This document shows positions 8,295 to 16,487 of a stretch of DNA of 64,000 nucleotides, one piece after another; position 1 is the stretch's first letter, and every line of letters begins with the position of its first letter. The position numbers and the translations under genes are program-made. A model generated the notes under the pieces. It had not been told where the DNA came from. It did no database searches and saw nothing but the letters and a program-made list of their open reading frames with translations. The stretch is from DASYKT01 sp963718105 (GTDB lineage Bacteria; Acidobacteriota; Blastocatellia; Pyrinomonadales; Pyrinomonadaceae), in contig OY970352.1 of assembly GCA_963718105.1 (NCBI GenBank), forward strand, positions 1,736,001 to 1,800,000, read 5' to 3'.

Positions 8295-9818
8295 ATGCGT
8301 TTTGGCAGGAATCTAATCGTAAAACTGGTGCTTGCCGCGGTAAGCATTTTTTTCTCTGCCGTTCATATTTCCGCGCACTCCATCGAAGCAAAAATAAAAT
8401 TCATTTCACCGTCGCGGGTGCTGGTCGAAGGCAAATTTCTGGAAGAGCGGTTTGCCGAAGAAAAGAACTGGACATTTTTACAGAGCTACGCCGATGTCAG
8501 CGACCTGGGAAAACGAATTAATAAACTCGTCCTTTTTGATGAAAAGGGAGAGGAAGTGTTTTACAAAAGATTTGCGCCGGGCATATACACCGCGAAAGGC
8601 GCGGCGGTACGCTGGCAGTATGAAATCGATCTGAAAACGATGAATGAGCCGACCGCCGCCGCGCATGTTTCGTGGCTGGGGCCGGACGGCGGTTTGCTGA
8701 TGCCGGAAGATTTGCTGCCGCGTCTGACGCTAGGCGCGGGCGAAAAAGTCTCGGCGCTGATCAAGCTCGATCTGCCCGCCGGGTGGAAGGTCTTTACGAC
8801 GGATAACAAGGGCGACTATACAGGCGAGAATAAAGGCGGCGATACAGGTGAGGATGAGGCCGGCGAGAGCGAAAACGAATACAGCATCGATGACGTTTCG
8901 CGGTGCGTTATGGCGGTCGGTAAGATCTGGCGAGAAACTTCTATTCGGCAGGGTTCGGCTGACCTGAGTTTTATCACCACCGGCGAGTGGCAGTTTCCCG
9001 ACGAGCAGGCGCTGGGAATTGCTCAAAGCATTCTCGAAGAGCACACCCTGGTTTTTAATGAGATGCCCGGCGATAAGATCCAGATCGTCCTTGCGCCTTT
9101 TACCAGGGCAGTGGACCTGGGGTTTTGGCGGGCGGAGACACGCGGCGCTTCGGTCGTGGTAATGTCGAGCCAGATGCCTTTTAAGAGCCAGGCGATCCAG
9201 CGTTTGCACGAACAGCTTCGCCACGAGCTTTTTCATCTCTGGATCCCGAACAAACTTGCCCTCAACGGAAATTACGATTGGTTCTTCGAAGGCTTTACGC
9301 TTTACCGGGCTTTGCGCACCGGGCGGCGGCTGAATCAAATACGCGCGTCGGATGTGCTCGATGTGCTGGGGCGCACCTATACTCTGGGCGACATGGAAAG
9401 AAAAGACCTTTCGCTGATCGAAGCTTCAAAGCGCCGTTGGGAAGGGAATTTCGATTACGTTAACAGCCGCGGAATGATGGTCGCATTCCTCTGCGACCTG
9501 GCGCTGATGCGCGAATCGCGCGGGCGGCGTTCGCTGACCGAGGTCTTTCGTGAATTATACCGGAAACATAACGATTCCCATCCGGAGCAGGACGGCACTA
9601 AAGCCATCCTCGCGATCCTCAAAAGCCACGCGGAATTGCGCGCAATTACCGAAAAATATATCGAAGGAAAAGAAAAAATAGACTTAGGCGCGGCCATAGC
9701 CGATTTCGGGCTGGAAACGCGCACGTCGGCGGGCGTAACGGTAATAAAAATAAAACCCAAACTGACCGGGCGGCAAAAGGACATGCTGGGCCGTCTCGGC
9801 GTAAATCCGAACTTTTGA
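8295..9818 (+). CDS. secreted M61-like metalloprotease
   Basis: 507 residues with an N-terminal signal peptide (hydrophobic segment to about residue 27, ending HISAHS). The gluzincin zinc site is visible: HELFH at residues 310-314 followed by Glu332 in WFFEGFTLY, the arrangement of glycyl aminopeptidase (M61) enzymes. The N-terminal third is a beta-rich domain. Residues about 175-196 contain a short acidic imperfect repeat (KGDYTGENKGGDTGEDEAGE), probably a flexible linker. No PDZ domain is visible at the C-terminus, unlike many M61 proteins. It is probably active outside the cytoplasm; the substrate is unknown. Confidence 0.8.
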   Translation: MRFGRNLIVKLVLAAVSIFFSAVHISAHSIEAKIKFISPSRVLVEGKFLEERFAEEKNWTFLQSYADVSDLGKRINKLVLFDEKGEEVFYKRFAPGIYTAKGAAVRWQYEIDLKTMNEPTAAAHVSWLGPDGGLLMPEDLLPRLTLGAGEKVSALIKLDLPAGWKVFTTDNKGDYTGENKGGDTGEDEAGESENEYSIDDVSRCVMAVGKIWRETSIRQGSADLSFITTGEWQFPDEQALGIAQSILEEHTLVFNEMPGDKIQIVLAPFTRAVDLGFWRAETRGASVVVMSSQMPFKSQAIQRLHEQLRHELFHLWIPNKLALNGNYDWFFEGFTLYRALRTGRRLNQIRASDVLDVLGRTYTLGDMERKDLSLIEASKRRWEGNFDYVNSRGMMVAFLCDLALMRESRGRRSLTEVFRELYRKHNDSHPEQDGTKAILAILKSHAELRAITEKYIEGKEKIDLGAAIADFGLETRTSAGVTVIKIKPKLTGRQKDMLGRLGVNPNF

Positions 9819-9881
9819 TGGAGCGCCGAATTTATTCGGCAGAATTGGGGACGGCTAATGCCGAATGAATTCGGCGCTCCA
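9819..9881. repeat. GGAGCGCCGAATT inverted repeat
   Basis: TGGAGCGCCGAATTTATTCG at 9819 is mirrored by CGAATGAATTCGGCGCTCCA ending at 9881, just after the M61-like stop codon. It belongs to the same family as the copies at 932-1231 and 33567-33660. Confidence 0.7.
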
Positions 9882-9967
9882 AATTCGGCACGAACGCAAA
9901 GCGTTCGAAAACCCTTTGCAGACTAAAGTCTGTGCTCCATTTGTGTTAAATTATTCAGCGGTGAAGG

Positions 9968-11128
9968 ATGTTATTTTTCTCTATGAGTAAGCCCAAGTTT
10001 TTTGCATTTCTCTTGATCCTGGCCGGTGTCGGCTTGTCTAACAGTTGCAGCCTGTTTGAAACCAACAGCGCCGGGTTTTTCAGCACGCCCGATAAAGCGA
10101 CGATCATTACCGCTAAGGCCCAGATCCGCAGTTCCTATTCGGTGGTCGCCACCGATCTGCTGGAAGTAAAGCGCGGCGAGCGGCTCGATATTCTGGAAGA
10201 AACCGATTACAACAACGAGCACTGGTTTCGCGTGCGCGGGCTGGATGAAGACAACACCGAAGGCTGGATCGAAGCGCGCAATGTGATCACGCAAAAGACG
10301 CTGGAAAAATCGCAGGCGCTGGCCAACGAAGACCGCGGCATACCTTCACAGGCGACGGCCCAGCTCAAATCCGCCTCGAATCTGCGACTGGCGCCGGACC
10401 TGACCCCGGAAAACATTTTGTTCAAGCTCGAGAACGGCGCCACGTTTGAGATCATCGGCTGGAAACTGGTGCCCAAGATCAGAGAAGCGGACGACGTGGA
10501 TGACGCGCCAAAATCCGGCGAGAAACAGGATAAAAAACAAAAAACGCAGCGCGAACTAAAGAAGGAAGAAGAAGAGCACGATTCGCTGGATGAACGCTAT
10601 GACATCTGGTACAAGGTGCGCTTTGACCCGAGCGTTTCGCCCGCTCCGGCCGGCTGGCTCTTTGGCCGCCAGGTTTCGCTTCAGGTCCCGGGCGATATTG
10701 TTCATTACCAGATCGGTGAGAAAAAATTCGTCACCTGGCAGAGGCTCGATGATATCGACACCGCGTCCACGGCCGGCAAGAATAAAGACGTCGCGGCGAA
10801 AGAATCAAAAGCCGGAAGCTGGGTGATCTGCGCGCACAGCAACAAGGCAAAGGCCGAAGACGGCAACGAACCGGATTTTGACAGCATCATCGTGATCGGT
10901 TACGACCGTTACGACCAGCAGCATTACGCCGTCTATCGCAGCGGCGAGATCTGGGGAAAGCTTCCGCTACGCGTTGAGGGTGTAGGCGATAATAAGATCT
11001 TCAAATTTGCGATACGCAATGCGGCCGGTGAACTCCAGGAAGTGCAGTTCACCACTTTCAAAGACAGCGCCGGACACCTGAAAGTAAACGCGCCACCCGA
11101 AGTCCCCAAATGGGAAAGAGGGAAATAA
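9968..11128 (+). CDS. SH3-domain lipoprotein
   Basis: 386 residues. A signal peptide with a lipobox (LSNSC) predicts a lipid-anchored envelope protein. Two bacterial SH3-like domains follow: one around residues 45-105 (SSYSVVATDLLEVKRGERLD ... GWIEARNV) and one around 130-235 (SASNLRLAPDLTPENILFKL ... PAGWLFGRQV). The second is interrupted by a charged insert (KSGEKQDKKQKTQRELKKEE). The C-terminal third is unassigned. ATG 9983 is an alternative start, since AAGGA is too close to the ATG at 9968. SH3 domains of this kind usually bind peptidoglycan or partner proteins. Confidence 0.82.
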   Translation: MLFFSMSKPKFFAFLLILAGVGLSNSCSLFETNSAGFFSTPDKATIITAKAQIRSSYSVVATDLLEVKRGERLDILEETDYNNEHWFRVRGLDEDNTEGWIEARNVITQKTLEKSQALANEDRGIPSQATAQLKSASNLRLAPDLTPENILFKLENGATFEIIGWKLVPKIREADDVDDAPKSGEKQDKKQKTQRELKKEEEEHDSLDERYDIWYKVRFDPSVSPAPAGWLFGRQVSLQVPGDIVHYQIGEKKFVTWQRLDDIDTASTAGKNKDVAAKESKAGSWVICAHSNKAKAEDGNEPDFDSIIVIGYDRYDQQHYAVYRSGEIWGKLPLRVEGVGDNKIFKFAIRNAAGELQEVQFTTFKDSAGHLKVNAPPEVPKWERGK

Positions 11129-11296
11129 AGTTATTAGTAATTAGTAATTAGTCATTAGTTATTGGTTTCCGCTTTTTTCGTGTTGTTTAGTGTATTTCGT
11201 GGTTCCAGTTCTTTATCTTTTAAAACCTGCAACCACTAAATCACACTAAGAAACACAAAAAAACTAAAGCCAATTAGTAATAACGATCTCCGACTA
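11129..11296. repeat. AT-rich and family G inverted repeats
   Basis: TTAGTAATTAGTAATTAG and its inverted form CCAATTAGTAATAACG frame an inner imperfect pair (TTTCGTGGTT / AACCACTAAATCACACTAAG). The inner part resembles the repeats at 8116 and 52487. No gene is seen. Confidence 0.5.
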
Positions 11297-11590
11297 ATGA
11301 CCACTGTTATGGAAAATCCTTTCGGCGACGAACCCATCGAATTAGAGGTCACTGACGTGCTTGACCTGCACGGCTTTGTGCCTGCGGAAGTGGGAATGGT
11401 AACCCGCATCTATCTCGCAGAGGCGCGTAAGAAAAACTTCAAATGGGTGCGGATAATTCACGGCCGCGGGATCGGAATGCAGCGCGACCACGTGCGAAAA
11501 ATTCTGGCCGAAACCGATTTTGTCGAATCTTTCAAAGACGGCGATGAACTCTCCGGCGGCTGGGGCGCGCAGGTGGTGAAGCTGAAATAG
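11297..11590 (+). CDS. Smr (MutS2 C-terminal-like) domain protein
   Basis: 97 residues that are nearly all one Smr domain. The conserved DLHG motif appears as DVLDLHGFVP and the second signature as RIIHGRGIG. Family members bind or nick branched DNA, and stand-alone and MutS2-fused forms also act on RNA or collided ribosomes. The activity of short stand-alone Smr proteins like this one is mostly untested. A second in-frame Met at residue 5 is an alternative start. It stands alone between repeats. Confidence 0.88.
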   Translation: MTTVMENPFGDEPIELEVTDVLDLHGFVPAEVGMVTRIYLAEARKKNFKWVRIIHGRGIGMQRDHVRKILAETDFVESFKDGDELSGGWGAQVVKLK

Positions 11591-11597
11591 GCAAAGA

Positions 11598-11754
11598 CGC
11601 GACAGTAAAATAGGCGGAAACGCGACAGTCATGGGGCGTGTGTTTTTAACTCCCGAAAGAAACCCGACAGTCAGGTCAGAGGCAGAAACGCTACAGTTAT
11701 GGAGCGTGTTTCTTTGTCTCGATCCCACACGCTCCATAACTGTAGCGTTTCACC
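11598..11754. repeat. REPIN-like element downstream of RAYT, with matched base change in both arms
   Basis: A well-formed pair spans 11681-11754. The forward arm contains ACGCTACAGTTATGGAGCGT and the reverse arm ACGCTCCATAACTGTAGCGT. Both carry the same G-to-T change relative to the family core (CGCGAC), so pairing is kept. Degenerate forward copies lie at 11598-11640. This block flanks the 3' side of the RAYT gene. Confidence 0.75.
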
Positions 11755-11783
11755 TATCCCATTATCAAGCGTGTTCTGAGCGG

Positions 11784-12320
11784 CTAGTTAAGATCTATCT
11801 CGAAAGGTAAGCCGCCTTGCCCGTATAACACGTAGTCCATCGCCGCGGTCAAATGTTCGTCCTTCCATAAATAATCCCTACTTCTTCCGCGTGACCACAC
11901 TTTACGATCCTTGCTGATCTTACCGGATTCTCTTAATTTTCTGGTGGCATATTTCTTAAACAATTCAGCAACCGGCTCGGGTTTCATTTGTGCGGTTACT
12001 ACTGTGTGAACATGATTCGAACGAGCATTGACCGCGTGTAGAAAAAAGTTTTTAGTTTTGCATACTTCAGCTATTGCCTCTTCTACCAGCGGACGATGGC
12101 CTTTGTGTAAAGTAAACGCCCTTTGAGTCATATTTGACTTCATAACGGCTTGAAGATTTTTATTAGACGAGATCTTCGGCGCGCCGTAGATATTTTTGTA
12201 GCGATGAACGTCAACCGAACCGCGCGAATCGCCATGCAGCCATGTGCCGTACGTGCGGATAGTGATCAAATAGGCAAGAGGGAATTCACTTTCATCCCAA
12301 ACTTCTTCGGCCTTGAACAT
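11784..12320 (-). CDS. REP-associated tyrosine transposase (RAYT, Y1/IS200-like)
   Basis: 178 residues from ATG 12320. The HUH-type nuclease motif is NHVHTVV (His103, His105) and the candidate nucleophile is Tyr124 in KKYATRKLRE. The N-terminal LITIRTYGTWLHGDSRGSVD is typical of a RAYT-like Y1 subgroup. RAYTs are domesticated single-copy relatives of IS200/IS605 transposases that act on short palindromic repeats. The frame stays open upstream to 12539, but that part is translated repeat array, so it is excluded. No IS ends or orfB are present. The gene lies between family A repeats on both sides, which are probably its substrates. Confidence 0.85.
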   Translation of the reverse strand: MFKAEEVWDESEFPLAYLITIRTYGTWLHGDSRGSVDVHRYKNIYGAPKISSNKNLQAVMKSNMTQRAFTLHKGHRPLVEEAIAEVCKTKNFFLHAVNARSNHVHTVVTAQMKPEPVAELFKKYATRKLRESGKISKDRKVWSRGRSRDYLWKDEHLTAAMDYVLYGQGGLPFEIDLN

Positions 12321-12372
12321 AGGGAGTAGGTTGATTAAGTAAAAGAACACGCTGAGTTTGCCCTGGGGGGAA

Positions 12373-12627
12373 GAGCACGCTCCATAACTGTCGCGTTTCG
12401 GCCTCTGTGTAATTGTCGCTTTTGCCCTGGGGAGAAGAGCACGCTCCATAACTGTCGCGTTTCGGCCTCTGTGTAATTGTCGCGTTTGCTGGGAGAAGAG
12501 CACGCTCCATAACTGTCGCGTTTGCTGGGAGAAGAGCACGCTCCATAACTGTCGCGTTTCGGCCTCTGTGTAATTGTCGCGTTTGCTGGGAGAAGAGCAC
12601 GCTCCATTACTGTCGCGTTTCCGCCTG
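12373..12627. repeat. tandem array of five family A repeat arms upstream of RAYT
   Basis: CACGCTCCATAACTGTCGCG starts at 12376, 12440, 12501 and 12537, and a variant (CATTACTG) at 12598. Spacings are 64, 61, 36 and 61 bp, all in the same orientation. Between most copies is a degenerate half copy (GTGTAATTGTCGCGTTT) and the linker GGGAGAAGAG. The array is open in more than one minus-strand frame, which produces false ORFs. Confidence 0.85.
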
Positions 12628-12909
12628 TTAGCTCTCTTCTATCACGTCGGCCCAGACTTCTTCTTCCTCTAAAACGACCTGGCCTTCGTCGTAGTATTCC
12701 ATGGCCTGGATGATCTCGGCTTGTTGGGCGAGGTGGTCTTCGGCGTCATTGACGCGGCGGGAAAGGCGCGCGCAGTGTTTTTCCAGTTCGGCGATACGGC
12801 GGCGCTGTTCTTTGCCGAGCCGTTCGAGATAGCCCATATAAAAAAGCTGCAGGGCCGCGACCCCGGCCAAAACGATCACTACACCGATCAACAGATACAT
12901 TGTTGCCAT
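12628..12909 (-). CDS. small single-pass membrane protein with coiled coil
   Basis: 93 residues, ATG 12909 preceded by AAGGTGAG. One N-terminal membrane helix (YLLIGVVIVLAGVAALQLFY) is followed by a charged heptad-rich region (about residues 30-70, LGKEQRRRIAELEKHCARLS) and an acidic tail (VVLEEEEVWADVIEES). The layout resembles small envelope or division-associated proteins, but no family is recognised. Its stop abuts the repeat array. Confidence 0.7.
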   Translation of the reverse strand: MATMYLLIGVVIVLAGVAALQLFYMGYLERLGKEQRRRIAELEKHCARLSRRVNDAEDHLAQQAEIIQAMEYYDEGQVVLEEEEVWADVIEES

Positions 12910-13235
12910 ACACTCACCTTGATCTTGTTCAATACACTAAACACAGAAAAAGAGCCTTTTTCCTGTTTGCCTAACCTGACTTCAACTATGCAGCGATTAT
13001 AACCTTGACTGTCGGCAAAGGAAAAGACAAAATTTTAAGAAATGCAGAAAAAGTGGTTGGGGGATAGGGATTAGGGAGATTTGAGCATGAGGTCAGCAGC
13101 GTCGGCGTCAGCCGATGCGCAAAACGACGCACCCGCTAACGCAGGCGTTACTGACTTCGCCGCGGAACTTGAAAAATCGCCGCTAATCGGTGTTTATAGT
13201 CTCAGATATTTTTGTGAGAGGCTATAATAGATCTA
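12910..13235. repeat. gene-free stretch with one family B repeat
   Basis: A family B inverted pair spans 13092-13155 (GTCAGCAGCGTCGGCGTCAG ... GCGTTACTGAC). The rest is AT-rich. It probably holds the divergent promoters for the flanking genes, but no clear promoter was recognised. Confidence 0.55.
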
Positions 13236-13685
13236 ATGGAAGAACGTAATTTACAACTGCTTTATACGCTATTGTGCGACGACGTGCGGATCGAGATGGG
13301 TAACAAGATCTCGCTGATGGGCGTGTTTCAAAACATAATGGTCGAGAAACTGCCCGTTTCGCTGATCAAATTTGCCGTGGTCAATCACCTGGAAGGCGAA
13401 GGGAATTATCACACCGAAGTGCGCATTCTCTCGCCCGATAAGAGCCGCGTGGTGGTGACCTCGCAGCCGACCGAGGTCTCGCTCGCGCCGAACAGCTATA
13501 CCGATAACGTAAGCTTTTTTGTCAACGTCGTCTTTCCCGCCGCCGGAACCTACTGGGTGCAGACGCTGACCGGCGCCGATGTGCTGGAAGAACTCCCGTT
13601 GGTCGTGACCGACATCGATACCGTGAATCGCCACACCACAAACGGGCATCACGCCGAAGAACAGATCTCGGAAACAGTAAATTAA
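13236..13685 (+). CDS. DUF6941-like protein
   Basis: 149 residues. The start LLYTLLCDDVRIEMGNKISL followed by MGVFQNI matches what I recall of the DUF6941 family, widespread small proteins of unknown role that share a 'CDDVR..G.K.SLMG.F' opening. The rest is predicted mostly beta (VRILSPDKSRVVV, FFVNVVFPAAGTYWVQ), resembling an immunoglobulin-like or C2-like sandwich. There is no signal peptide. The C-terminal 20 residues are polar and probably disordered. The neighbours give no functional hint. Confidence 0.65.
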   Translation: MEERNLQLLYTLLCDDVRIEMGNKISLMGVFQNIMVEKLPVSLIKFAVVNHLEGEGNYHTEVRILSPDKSRVVVTSQPTEVSLAPNSYTDNVSFFVNVVFPAAGTYWVQTLTGADVLEELPLVVTDIDTVNRHTTNGHHAEEQISETVN

Positions 13686-13739
13686 AAGGAAAAAAAAGTG
13701 GGAGTGGGCATTCTTCGTCTTAAGAGGGTGCTCATTTTT

Positions 13740-14168
13740 TTATTGCTGCTCAACGACGACCGCCGGAAAAACCTGCGCGGTAAGCGAAAAGACCGAGGGA
13801 GGAAATATCTGCACCCCGTTTTTGCCCAAGACCTTCCAGTAAGCTTGCAGCACAGGTTGTGCGTTTGCCGGGATATTATAAACGGCCGATATGTTGATCA
13901 GGCCGTTTAAACCCACGGTGCCGCCCAAACCATTTTCGATGACCGTGTAATTCGACGCGGTATCGACGATCGTTATATAAAAATCAAAGTCGACGGCATC
14001 ACCGGACCAGGCCCATCCCAGATAAAGATTTATCAGAGCCGTGCCTCCATTGCTTAAAGTACTACCGGAAAGATTTAAAGCATTGAGCCCCGGGATGGGG
14101 GCATACTGATCGCTTGACGGGCCGGTATCCCCGGTAAGAGGATGCGTAGAGACATAGACTGCTGCCAT
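13740..14168 (-). CDS. hypothetical beta-rich protein
   Basis: ATG 14168 is chosen because AAGGAGAT precedes it; the longer frame to 14216 adds only leader sequence. 142 residues starting MAAVYVSTHPLTGD, rich in Gly, Ser, Asn and Thr and predicted beta-stranded (ALINLYLGWAWSGDAVDFDF, YITIVDTASNYTVIENG). There is no signal peptide or cysteine. I do not recognise a family. The composition suggests a secreted or particle-surface-like protein, but the sequence does not show how it would be exported. Confidence 0.65.
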   Translation of the reverse strand: MAAVYVSTHPLTGDTGPSSDQYAPIPGLNALNLSGSTLSNGGTALINLYLGWAWSGDAVDFDFYITIVDTASNYTVIENGLGGTVGLNGLINISAVYNIPANAQPVLQAYWKVLGKNGVQIFPPSVFSLTAQVFPAVVVEQQ

Positions 14169-14311
14169 ATTTTTGAGATCTCCTTGTTTTGATTTTGGAG
14201 AATCAAAATAACACAAACGGAAGGCAGGGAAAAGAAAAATCAGGAGGAAGGAAAGAAGGAAAGAGGGATTAAGGAAATTAGGGGAAAAAATAGGAAATCA
14301 GGAAATTGGAA

Positions 14312-14342
14312 AAGGGCGTCACATTTTTTGATGGCGCCCTTC
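14312..14342 (-). terminator. possible terminator of the CarboxypepD_reg gene
   Basis: AAGGGCGTCA pairs imperfectly with TGATGGCGCCCTT. On the minus strand the stem is followed by a short TTTT. It lies about 30 bp past the stop at 14372. Confidence 0.4.
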
Positions 14343-14371
14343 CTCATTTCCTTACTTTCCCCAGTTCCTAC

Positions 14372-15016
14372 TTATGGCTTGGTCAGATCGGTTTGTTTCG
14401 GGCCGCCGACGTTGACCGGCAGATTAAATGAGAGGCGGTAGATGCCCGCCGAATCGGTCGCTTTTTCTTTGGTCATCGGCTCGACGCCTTTATAGCTGAC
14501 GGTGACCCGGTATTTGGTTTCCTGGTCAGTCGGCTGAAAGCGAAAAACGAATTCGCCGTCCTGGCTGCTGTAAATAGCCTTGATCTTTTCCCAAACCCCG
14601 CCGCCCGTCAGCCGCGATATTTCCACCCGAGCGCCCTGCACGCTAAAACCGGTCGCATCGAAAACGCCGCCCTGGATGGTGACCAGATTGCCGCGGTCCT
14701 GGGGCAGCATAAAGTTCCGGTCGCTGAGGTCTCTGACTTTGCCTTTTTTGACCTCGGTACGAAACGATCCCGAACTATAGCCGTCCTTTTCAAAATGCAA
14801 TATATAAAGCCCGTCGGAGAGGCCGGTGATAAAAAATTCGCCCTTGCTGTCGGTCGAAGCGCTTTTTAACGTTTTGCCTTCCTGGCTAATGGTCACGCTC
14901 ACGCCCGCCAGGCCGCGCTCGTTTTCGTTCTTGACCTTGCCCTTTACCCCGCCGCTCTGCGCAAATGCCCCGAGCGAAAGCGAAAGTGTCAGGATGAATA
15001 ATATTGGATAACGCAT
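14372..15016 (-). CDS. secreted protein with carboxypeptidase-regulatory-like domains
   Basis: ATG 15016 (MRYPILFILTLSLSLGAFAQ) begins a signal peptide. The frame further upstream is only translated family C repeat and was excluded. After cleavage, about 195 residues remain. Residues about 25-95 form a CarboxypepD_reg fold (GVKGKVKNENERGLAGVSVT, STDSKGEFFITGLSDGLYIL). A second beta-sandwich with the same plan follows at about 110-200 (GGVFDATGFSVQGARVEISR, DGEFVFRF). Such domains are non-catalytic adhesion or scaffold modules, abundant in Acidobacteriota secreted proteins. Confidence 0.82.
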   Translation of the reverse strand: MRYPILFILTLSLSLGAFAQSGGVKGKVKNENERGLAGVSVTISQEGKTLKSASTDSKGEFFITGLSDGLYILHFEKDGYSSGSFRTEVKKGKVRDLSDRNFMLPQDRGNLVTIQGGVFDATGFSVQGARVEISRLTGGGVWEKIKAIYSSQDGEFVFRFQPTDQETKYRVTVSYKGVEPMTKEKATDSAGIYRLSFNLPVNVGGPKQTDLTKP

Positions 15017-15025
15017 TGATTTATA

Positions 15026-15118
15026 TGGAGCGCGGGCATCCTGCCCGCAGAGGCTGCTTGCAGCCTGAAAATTTTTCGAACGCTGCGCGTTCATGGCGGG
15101 CAAGATGCCCGCGCTCCA
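15026..15118. repeat. family C inverted repeat
   Basis: TGGAGCGCGGGCAT at 15026 is mirrored by ATGCCCGCGCTCCA ending at 15118. It lies between the epimerase stop and the next gene's start on the same strand. Confidence 0.7.
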
Positions 15119-15122
15119 AGGC

Positions 15123-16124
15123 TTACTTCGCTGAAACAGCCTGTTCGGCCTCGATCTTTAATTCCTGGCGAAACTGTTCCGCTACATCATTGATGATATC
15201 GTCCAGCTTGCGGGTTGGCTTATAGTTGACGAGTTTGCGGGCTTTATCGAGACAGGGGACCCGCCGCTGCATATCTTCAAAGCCCTCGCCATAGGCGTCC
15301 GTATATGAAATAAAGCTGATCTCGCTGCGGCTGCCGGTCATTTTCACGGCTTTTTCCGCCAGGTCTTTGATGGTTATCTCTTCGTCGTTGCCGATATTTA
15401 TCACCTGGCCAAAGCACTCCGGCGTGTCGATTATCTTCAGCAGCGCCTGCACCACATCCAGCACGTGACCGAAGCAGCGCGCCTGTGAGCCGTCGCCGTG
15501 GACGGGGATAGGCTGGTGCTGCAGCGCGGCCTTGATGAAATTGGGCACGACCATGCCGTATTGGCCCGTTTGGCGCGGCCCGACGGTGTTAAAGAGCCTG
15601 ACGACCATGACCGGAAGCCTGGTTTCTCTCCAATGCGCCAGGGCGAGAAATTCGTCCAGCGATTTAGCACAGGCATAGGCCCAGCGGTGCTTGCTGGTGG
15701 CGCCGGTCAGCACGTCGTCGTCTTCGCGAAAGGGGATCGCCGTACCTTTACCGTAAACTTCACTGGTACTTGGGATTAACACGCGTTTGCGATAGCGGGA
15801 GCAATAGCGCAGCACGACATCCGTCCCGCCGAAAATGGTTTCGATCGTGCGGACGGGCTGCTCCATGATAAGTTTTACGCCGACAGCGCTGGCGAGGTGA
15901 AAAACCCGGTCATGGTCGCGGATCAGTCCTTCCATCAGCCGGTCGTTAAGCACTGTGTCGATAATGACGGTGACGCCTTTTTTGCCTTCCAGGTGGGCGA
16001 TATTCGAATAACGGCCGGTCGAGAGATCGTCAATGATCGTGATCTCGCTGCTGCCGTCTTTGAGCAGTTCGTCGGCCAAATGGCTGCCGATGAAACCCGC
16101 CCCTCCTGTGATCAGATATTTCAT
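15123..16124 (-). CDS. NAD-dependent sugar-nucleotide epimerase/dehydratase
   Basis: An extended short-chain dehydrogenase of 333 residues. The NAD-binding motif GGAGFIGSH opens the protein (MKYLITGGAGFIGSHLADEL), and the catalytic set is STSEVYG and YACAK (YxxxK). Family members act on UDP- or GDP-sugars; the exact reaction (4-epimerase, dehydratase or decarboxylase) is not fixed by the sequence. It lies beside the clear UDP-glucuronate decarboxylase on the same strand, although repeats fill the 360-bp gap. A role in exopolysaccharide or glycan precursor supply is inferred. Confidence 0.88.
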   Translation of the reverse strand: MKYLITGGAGFIGSHLADELLKDGSSEITIIDDLSTGRYSNIAHLEGKKGVTVIIDTVLNDRLMEGLIRDHDRVFHLASAVGVKLIMEQPVRTIETIFGGTDVVLRYCSRYRKRVLIPSTSEVYGKGTAIPFREDDDVLTGATSKHRWAYACAKSLDEFLALAHWRETRLPVMVVRLFNTVGPRQTGQYGMVVPNFIKAALQHQPIPVHGDGSQARCFGHVLDVVQALLKIIDTPECFGQVINIGNDEEITIKDLAEKAVKMTGSRSEISFISYTDAYGEGFEDMQRRVPCLDKARKLVNYKPTRKLDDIINDVAEQFRQELKIEAEQAVSAK

Positions 16125-16150
16125 TTATTAAAAGTCTCCGTTAATCTCTT

Positions 16151-16215
16151 ATCGGTAGCGTCTGCGTTAGCAGATACGCTGTTTTTACGCACTTGCTCAC
16201 GCAAGCGCTACTGAC
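16151..16215. repeat. family B inverted repeat
   Basis: GGTAGCGTCTGCGTTAGCAG pairs imperfectly with the arm GCTCACGCAAGCGCTACTGAC. It lies in the gap between the two epimerase-type genes. Confidence 0.6.
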
Positions 16216-16293
16216 ATAAAAGTCTCCGTTAAGTGTGAAAGTGTAATTATATAATAAGTTAGCGAGCCAGTGTTAAATAATCATATTAATAAC

Positions 16294-16380
16294 CGTTCGG
16301 AATAGATGAAAGATCATAGATGATAACTGAGAGATCCGATCTATTCTCTATTATCTATCAGTTATCATCTATTCCGAACG
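16294..16380. repeat. family E hairpin (CGTTCGGAATAGATG)
   Basis: CGTTCGGAATAGATGA at 16294 is mirrored by TCATCTATTCCGAACG ending at 16380, with further inner pairing (GATAACTGA / TCAGTTATC). Related roughly 80-90-bp hairpins are at 57329-57410 and 63266-63354. A family D arm follows near 16459-16490. The 16125-16487 gap holds no gene. Confidence 0.75.
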
Positions 16381-16487
16381 ACATTTCTTCTCAGCACCAC
16401 AACTTTAGAAAACGGGTTCCAGATCTCTTTTCAACTATCGAACGCTTCGCGTTCATAAACCCGGTCACTACCGTTCCCGGTTTCGAC

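Noticed and set aside
12321..12607. Longer RAYT N-terminus and other minus-strand frames through the repeat array
   Set aside because: The added residues are translated repeat units (QTRQLHRGRNATVMERALL-type) and the array is open in several frames. The transposase domain begins at 12320.
12373..12627. Possible CRISPR array
   Set aside because: Spacers are not unique and are partly conserved linker sequence. Repeat spacing is irregular and there are no cas genes.
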